A stretch of DNA of 64,000 nt, taken from contig JAMYHX010000009.1 in the NCBI GenBank assembly GCA_025529335.1, positions 62,001 through 126,000 on the forward strand, in the 5' to 3' direction. This DNA comes from Rhizopus sp. PT2906 (Eukaryota; Mucoromycota; Mucoromycetes; Mucorales; Rhizopodaceae). The notes below the pieces were generated by a model. The model had not been told where the DNA came from, did no database searches, and was given only the letters and a program-made list of their open reading frames with translations. The stretch's first letter is position 1, and each line of letters begins with the position of its first letter. The translations under genes were made by a program, and so were the position numbers. This document shows positions 58,406 through 64,000 of this stretch, in pieces.

Positions 58406-58744
58406 ATGCCATGTCGAGCAATGAGCTTCAGTAATGTTACCGCAGCCTCTTTTTCTATACCAGCTGCATGCAAGACTTTCCCTCAAGATCCAGTGAAAAG
58501 CCCAAGTCAGATCACCAGAGATGGTGCCATTGCAACCGCTAATGCTATTATGAACACAACAGAAGGTACATCTGCATCACTTTGGAAAACAGCCAAGATA
58601 ACACCTCAAGTCGCTTCGCCCAGATCAAGCATGGGGCCAATTGATGACGATGTGAGTAGCAATTATTACTCCTTTTGTCCTGATTGTGGAGTTGATATCC
58701 TTGTATTCTCTTATGAAAGCTATTGTCCCATGTCAGATTGTTAA
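58406..58744 (+). CDS. Small protein, 112 aa, C-terminal zinc-ribbon-like cysteines
   Basis: Single-exon ATG-to-TAA frame. The first 80 residues are Ser/Ala/Thr-rich. The end carries F-C-P-D-C-G-V-D-I-L-V then Y-C-P-M-S-D-C, so two cysteine pairs (C-x2-C and C-x4-C) about 20 residues apart could bind one zinc ion. A TATA-like ATAAATAAAAG lies about 70 bp upstream. Family not recognised. The composition and cysteine pairs favour a real gene. Confidence 0.55.
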   Translation: MPCRAMSFSNVTAASFSIPAACKTFPQDPVKSPSQITRDGAIATANAIMNTTEGTSASLWKTAKITPQVASPRSSMGPIDDDVSSNYYSFCPDCGVDILVFSYESYCPMSDC

Positions 58745-58786
58745 CTACTTATTTGTCTCCCCGCATTTGTATACTACCCTGTGCAT

Positions 58787-58808
58787 ATATATATATATAT
58801 ATATATAG
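58787..58808. repeat. (AT)n repeat
   Basis: About eleven AT dinucleotides between the small zinc-ribbon gene and threonine aldolase. Confidence 0.8.
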
Positions 58809-58929
58809 ATTTACATATTCATTTCCTACATCTATATACTCTCTTGTGCATACTGTATAGATGTATATATTATTCATTACATTGTTAATAAATTATATAT
58901 ATGCATAGAATAAATGGCATATTTTATTA

Positions 58930-60104
58930 TTAATTAGATTGCTGTTTCTTGATCAGCTCAGAAGTTACTTTAATAATGGTATCTACTGTATCGCTTGGTA
59001 CTTGATAATGCAACACAAGTCTTGTTTGATACCCTGAACTCTTTGGTATCAGCACATTCTGTTTAAAGAGCTCATCTGCTAACAGATCAATCTTTACTCC
59101 AACAGTTGATGTGTCGATAAACACCATATTTGTCTCACAGGGAACAGTGATCTGAATGCCCATGGCTTCAAAGGAGGATGCCAGTCGACGCGCTAACTTG
59201 TGCGTCTCAGGCATAGTAGGTACTACGTTTTGAATACAATGATGGGCAGCGGCTGCTAGAAAACCTGCTTGTCTCCATCCGCCTCCCATCAACTTTCGTA
59301 AATGTCGTGCACGCGCCATGGTACTACTCGATCCTACCAGGACAGAGCCGATGGGTGCACCCACGCCTTTCGATAAGCAGACAGAGACGGTATCAAAACA
59401 CCGGCCGTATGACTTGAGTGGAATTCCAGTAGCTTGACTTGCGTTCCATAACCGAGCACCATCCAGATGCATCTTGAGATCATGCGATTGACAAAATTGA
59501 TGGATACGCTCAATCTCATCCAATGGCATGATAGTCCCATTCAATGTGTTCTCAAGCGACACGACTCTTGTTGTCGGTGAGTGAAGAGGGTCGGTCATTA
59601 AATTGTTCTCCATGTCTTCAACCGTCAGATGGTGACCATTTCTCGGCAGGATTGGTGACGGGCTTGCCTGGGAATGATAAGACATACCTCCGCACTCATA
59701 ATTGTAAATGTGTGATCGAGCGTCGCATATGACTGAATGTGGAGGCTGAGTTAAAAGCAGACGAAGACCAAGCTGGTTTGACATACTTCCACTCACACAA
59801 AATACTGCTTCTTCATGCCCAAGTAAATCAGCGACGTATCGTTCAAGGTCATGAATGCTTTTGTCTTCCTATATTTATCTTAGTAAAATGCTATATTTAT
59901 TGATCAACTTACAGCAAAGACGTCGTCTGCTCGACTGGCAGTCTTCATAATATCAAACATAGCATCTGTAGGTTGTGTTGTCGTGTCACTGCGTAAGTCG
60001 ATTGCTTGGTGTTTTGTAAATTTTAACTGTAAATTTCCATAGCAACGATGAGAAATCGGCATGAAAGATCGTTTAGATATAAGCCGAGTAGCTATTGTCA
60101 GCAT
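58930..60104 (-). CDS. GLY1: L-threonine/L-allo-threonine aldolase
   Basis: Two exons (60104-59913 and 59868-58930) give 376 aa. It is a PLP fold-type I enzyme: I-D-L-R-S-D-T-T-T-Q near the start, D-G-A-R-L-W-N-A in the middle, and L-S-K-G-V-G-A-P-I-G-S, whose Lys forms the Schiff base. The enzyme splits threonine or allo-threonine into glycine and acetaldehyde, a main glycine source in yeasts. The first 35 residues (L-T-I-A-T-R-L-I-S-K-R-S-F-M) are basic without acidic residues and look like a mitochondrial leader; the yeast enzyme is cytosolic, so localisation may differ or a later start may be used (next Met at residue 15). Confidence 0.93.
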
Positions 60105-60864
60105 TGGTGAAAGATTTGAAAGAAAAAAAAAAAGAGGGGGTCGTACAATAAAAGTTTGCTGAAAGTCTGGGGAAACAAAAAAAAGCTAATGTGACCAATC
60201 AGAGAGCTAGTTTCTAGAGCTTAGTAACGGGTCATTTTTATCTGTTAAATGTTAATTTTTAGATGAACCCTTTTTTGGGTTGAAGGGTAAAAAAAAAGTA
60301 AAGGAAGTGAATGAATAAAGTCATCAAAGAAGACAAAGGAAGTTGAATAGAACCATCCCTGAAGCTTCTAACCATAGTGGATACTTATTGAGAGGTCAGC
60401 ATCCAGTTTGGATTTGCATGACAATTGAATGTCTTATTGAACTTTACTGTCATATTGTCTATAGATTTGAATTTAGAAAACCTACAGATTGAGAGCCAGC
60501 AAGAGCTCTGATGCACGAGGTTGATAGGGCTGCAAACAATAAGTTTCAATAACTTTTATGCAAGGGATCAGAGAATAATTTTTCTTAAAAAGGGAACATA
60601 ATAGTGTATTACAGTCAACTCGTGTCTTTGTAACTTTAGTTTATCAACGTGAATATGAACACTACAGATATAAGTATGAAATGTTTATATACCTTATTGA
60701 TAAATACATCACCAGTCATTTACTTGTACCCATAATCCCCCTTCCCCCCTTTTTTGATCGGCAATAAAGCTGTCGAAAGTCACATTTACTACGTCATTTG
60801 CTCTATTGGAAGCTTTTTTTTTCTTTCTCCTTTTCCATTTTTTTTTCTCTTTAACCAAATATAA
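60105..60864. promoter_or_regulatory. Divergent promoter region
   Basis: 760 bp between the divergent GLY1 and coiled-coil genes. No coding sequence is seen. T/C tracts lie at 60740-60755 and 60815-60850, shortly before the coiled-coil start. Confidence 0.4.
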
Positions 60865-62622
60865 ATGTCTACACTTGCCTTTCAACGTGAACTTGAACCT
60901 TGTTTAGCAAGGTTAGGCACAACACCAGAAGGTAATAAAGAAATGCTTTATAATACAACAAACCGAGATATATACTCATCTTTAAAGATCCCACTATACA
61001 CCAGATAAACCTTCTTTTGTTAAAGAAGTGTATGCCATCGATGATATTGAAACACTTCGTCAACTGATTATAAAAAAGGAAAGAGAACGACAGGCTATTG
61101 CTAATGACTTGGAAGTCGCTGCTCGTATCGGCTTAGTTATTTCAGAAACAAATGAAGCCATTCAACTAAAAGTAAAGCCAAAAAAGAGAAAAGGAGAGAA
61201 AATAGAAGAAATCACTAAGAAACCCTTTAAAGTTAGAACATCTCGAAAGGGAAAATAAGATGTTTCAGGAGGAATTACAACTAAGGCCAACTCTAAAAAA
61301 GGATGAAGGGCTAAGTGATGAAGAAGAACGACTCTTTTTACAACAAGAGCTTGACCAGGCAAGAAGAGAACTGACAAAGTTTAGAAAAGAAATGGACGGT
61401 CTATCTGCTCAGTTGAATGATATGGCGTCAGAAATGGTATATATAAAAAGAGTAACACTTGGTGCAGGTTTATTTATTATTTTGGTAGGTCGACTCACGT
61501 TCGAAAGTCAGCGTTTATGCAAAACGATTGGGTAATAAAGATATCAAATGCTGATCAACAGTATCTAAATAGATCTTACATAGCTGAGGTGGAGCAAAAA
61601 TTAGCTGCAACCAGAGATGTGAATGCCAACCTACAGTCATTACTAGATAAAGCATTAACCTCACAAAAACAATCCAGTTCGAATACATCACATCTTGTCA
61701 AGAATATCCAAATAGACTTGGCAAGAGTAAGGTTTTTTTGTTTCTTTGTATTGCCCCCAATGTCAGGTCTATTTAATCTTCCAAGATAGGTTATCCATGA
61801 AAATGAGCAATTAAGAGTTCGTATAGCAGAACTAGAGCAACAACAAGTGGAAAATGAAGAAAAGATTGCTGCCATGGTGATTCAGGCACAAGAGTATGCA
61901 GCAAGATTGGAACAGGCACAGAATACGATCCACAGTCTGAGTGAGCCGAAGCTATTAGAGGATGATGAACTCTTGAGTTTTCACAGTGGTTTTCATCCAC
62001 TTTCTGTTTCTTCACATGAAGGAACTACTAAAGAGACCGAGATAACAAAGGTACTTTTTAAAGGAAGCAAAAAACTGTGTACGAAAGTTAATTGTTTTAG
62101 GGGCCTGTGTTTTCAGCAGAATTTAGACAAGAAATGCAAAAAGAAATCGAACGAAATTTGAACCTAAGAAATGAGATACGACACCGAATCATCACTGCTG
62201 ATAATGCATACACAGATAAAAAGAAGTCTGGAGAAGGATTAAAATACTTGGTGTCAGAAAGAGAAAGCATAAGTGCAGCCAGTTTGTCAACAAGCACGAG
62301 TTCATCTACAAGTTCATCTATATTAAACGTCATGAAAAAAGATATATTGAATACCCACCATGAAGAAGATCAGCAACAACAACAACAACAAGCAATGCCT
62401 AAAGCACCTGTTCTAAGGCCAGCTAGCTTCCTTACTGGATTTAGTGGATTTGGCTCAGAAGGACTGGGTATGGGAGGTAATTTTATTACAAGAGGCATGC
62501 CGCCCCGTACCTTTACCAGTTCAGGCAGTAGAAATAACGAACCAAGCATATCCACACGATTTTTCCAACGACTTACTTCACGTCTGGAAGACTATGAAAA
62601 GAAGACAAACAATAATCATTAA
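60865..62622 (+). CDS. Coiled-coil protein with dynein-adaptor CC1-box-like motif
   Basis: Six exons (60865-60931, 61005-61171, 61233-61436, 61562-61726, 61790-62050, 62101-62622) join in frame to 461 aa. Coiled coil covers about residues 30-240. Within it, N-D-L-E-V-A-A-R-I-G-L-V-I at about residues 56-68, followed by N-E, matches the CC1 box (D-L-x-L-A-A-x-I-G-x) of HAP1/Milton/BICD-type dynein adaptors, which binds the dynein light intermediate chain. A later E-V-E-Q-K-L segment is also like that group. After residue 290 the protein becomes Ser-rich, with seven glutamines encoded by CAA/CAG. Three introns needed unusual choices: the first acceptor at 61003 rather than 60986, the second removing a lysine-rich stretch, and the third (125 bases) longer than usual. 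Role inferred, not shown. Confidence 0.65.
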
Positions 62623-62725
62623 ATAAAAAAAAAAAAAGTTTATTCTTGTTGTCGGCTTTGATAATTTAGTGGCATTATTTTTGGAACCTTTTATTTCTTT
62701 ATTCTTTTTTTAAATTCGCATAAAC

Positions 62726-63995
62726 ATGATGACGCCTCTCAGTGGAGAGGTTGATTCTGACTCCTCAACTTCTTCAAGCGAGGAAGAATGGGTCATAACC
62801 TCTGTAGATAAAAAACAAGTCAACAAGAAGAGCTCACCAAAATTAGTCTTGAACACTAGTTCAAAAACACATTCTTCAACATCATCCCTTTCCAACCTAC
62901 AAAAGTCTTCTTCAAGCTCGGCCTGTTCAAGCAAAAATGATTCACCCATTATACATTCTGCACCTTTACAATACATTTCTAACAACGAGATAAAGAATAT
63001 ATGCGTTCAAAGTGATGCTAAAGCGCTTATTAGTCAACTTGTATGTGTGTACAAGAGTGCAGATATCTTTTTGAAGATCAGAGATATAGAAACACAATCC
63101 TCAATGACGTTCGAAATGAGACTTAAAGAACATATGGCACTTTGTGAAGATTCATGTGATTTTATTATTGTAAGTTGTTGTTGTTTTTTTTTAAACAAGA
63201 AATAACTCCCCTTTTTTTATATTCAAGAACTGTTTAGAAGAACTCTCGGTCTATTTTTCAGAAAATCCAAAGATAAAAGAACTTACACCCAAATTTCGGC
63301 GATTGCTGACCGAGGTACTGTGTAAAGGTCTTTACTATTTCTTGGAAACGCCTATCCATGAACGACAAACCAACATTGACAATGGGCCTGATCTGATCTC
63401 ATTTGACGATGATGAAGTGGTTGTGCCTGCTCAGACGACACAAGGAGAGATGGATCTGATCTCTTTTGATGAACCTGAAATGCTTATACCAGTAGATCAT
63501 GCAGACTTTGAGGATGACGATGACTATGATAGTTCAGATGACGAAGAAATTCCTGTCATCAATCTGTCCTCTCCTATCGATAAATATGTCATCTTACCCA
63601 AACATCAAAACAAACTAGTTGACAAGATTGACACGATCCCTTCACCGGTCATCGTTTACTATGCAATAGACGCTTTTAAGCTGCAAGATGTTATCGCTTG
63701 CGGTTGTCCACGTGAAGAGGATGGTGTCAGATTGGTCCGCAAATTAATAAAATATGGGTATTTTAATGAAGCCATTACGGCCATCAAGAAATTAGACCTC
63801 TTTCCTCGTTTTGACATCCCAGCTATAGCTACCGACCTGTTCACGTCAGGACAAGGCATGCTTCTGCCGACGCTTGTCAGCCAACGGCCGATCTTGCAGC
63901 GAGAATTACTTGACTTTATTGACAAGCAGCTGAGATTCAGTTTCGCGGGATCACTAGGGATTGTGGCACCCGAACGACTGAGCAATGTTGACGAG
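62726..63995 (+). CDS. Mut-7/EXD3-like protein, N-terminal part, truncated by window
   Basis: Exon 1 at 62726-63169 and exon 2 from 63228 to a probable donor at 63996 (gag|gtaca) remain open to the window end. The N-terminus is acidic and Ser-rich. Later come helical segments, including F-R-R-L-L-T-E-V-L-C-K-G-L-Y-Y and V-R-L-V-R-K-L-I-K-Y-G-Y-F-N-E-A-I, then D-I-P-A-I-A-T-D-L and R-E-L-L-D-F-I-D-K. The last block resembles the helical region that precedes the DEDD 3'-5' exonuclease domain in Mut-7/Nibbler/EXD3 proteins (small RNA 3' trimming). The exonuclease domain itself would lie beyond 64000, so this call is tentative. Confidence 0.45.
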
Positions 63996-64000
63996 GTACA

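Noticed and set aside
1..64000. tRNA, rRNA and CRISPR signals
   Set aside because: I found no convincing tRNA A/B box pair with cloverleaf, no rRNA-like sequence and no regularly spaced direct repeats on reading both strands; a tRNAscan or Rfam run would be decisive.

Overview
This is nuclear DNA of an AT-rich filamentous fungus, almost certainly an early-diverging one of the Mucoromycota/Mucorales type. Genes are broken by short GT-AG introns of about 46-75 bases, they are packed on both strands with spacers as short as 13-90 bp, and there are long A/T homopolymers. The families also fit that group: a WRKY-like zinc finger gene, a PAS-GATA white-collar-2 gene, a single-gene DMC1, and decayed Fanzor (eukaryotic TnpB-like) copies. 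There is no bacterial or viral gene set, no CRISPR array, and no rRNA or tRNA that I could recognise.

Layout. 1-1.4 kb: no clear gene. 1.4-14 kb: a dense block with a coiled-coil protein (-), the DcpS decapping scavenger (+), an RBR E3 ligase (+), a Nim1/Gin4-type kinase with a KA1 tail (-), a WHIM-domain chromatin protein with a PIP-like motif (-), the F-BAR/C1/SH3 protein Bzz1 (-) and a small secreted protein (-). 14-20.4 kb: MMS19 (-), a decayed Fanzor copy lying 50 bp from the MMS19 start, and a MOSC/mARC protein (-). 22-27.4 kb: ERG3 (+), COQ5 (+) and a secreted GH36 alpha-galactosidase (-). 27.4-29.6 kb: gene-poor relics. 29.6-34.2 kb: an Ecl1-like small protein (+), a small C2H2 protein (-), malic enzyme (+) and a Rax1-like RGS membrane protein (-). 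34.2-36.9 kb: an interrupted small ORF and an element with perfect 98-bp inverted repeats. 36.9-44.8 kb: an MFS transporter (-), PHS1 (+), DMC1 (-), a Cdc12-type septin (+) and a PQ-loop transporter (-). 45.5-46.2 kb: a second Fanzor relic. 47.9-54.2 kb: a CipC-like protein (+), a Dcr2-like phosphatase (-) and the WRKY-like gene (+). 54.2-64 kb: white collar 2 (+), a small zinc-ribbon protein (+), threonine aldolase (-), a coiled-coil protein with a dynein CC1-box-like motif (+) and the 5' part of a Mut-7/EXD3-like gene (+) cut by the window end.

The genes do not form a cluster; most are core housekeeping or cell-biology genes. Functional themes that recur are polarity and cytokinesis (septin, Nim1-like kinase, Rax1, Bzz1), lipid and quinone synthesis (ERG3, PHS1, COQ5), genome maintenance and meiosis (MMS19, DMC1) and light response (WC-2). 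The best leads for follow-up are the 8-nt microexon in DMC1, the WRKY-like domain, the perfect 98-bp inverted repeat, the two Fanzor relics, the start codon split by an intron in the CipC-like gene, and the CC1-box coiled-coil protein. All gene models were spliced by eye from reading frame and GT-AG sites; none has transcript support here.
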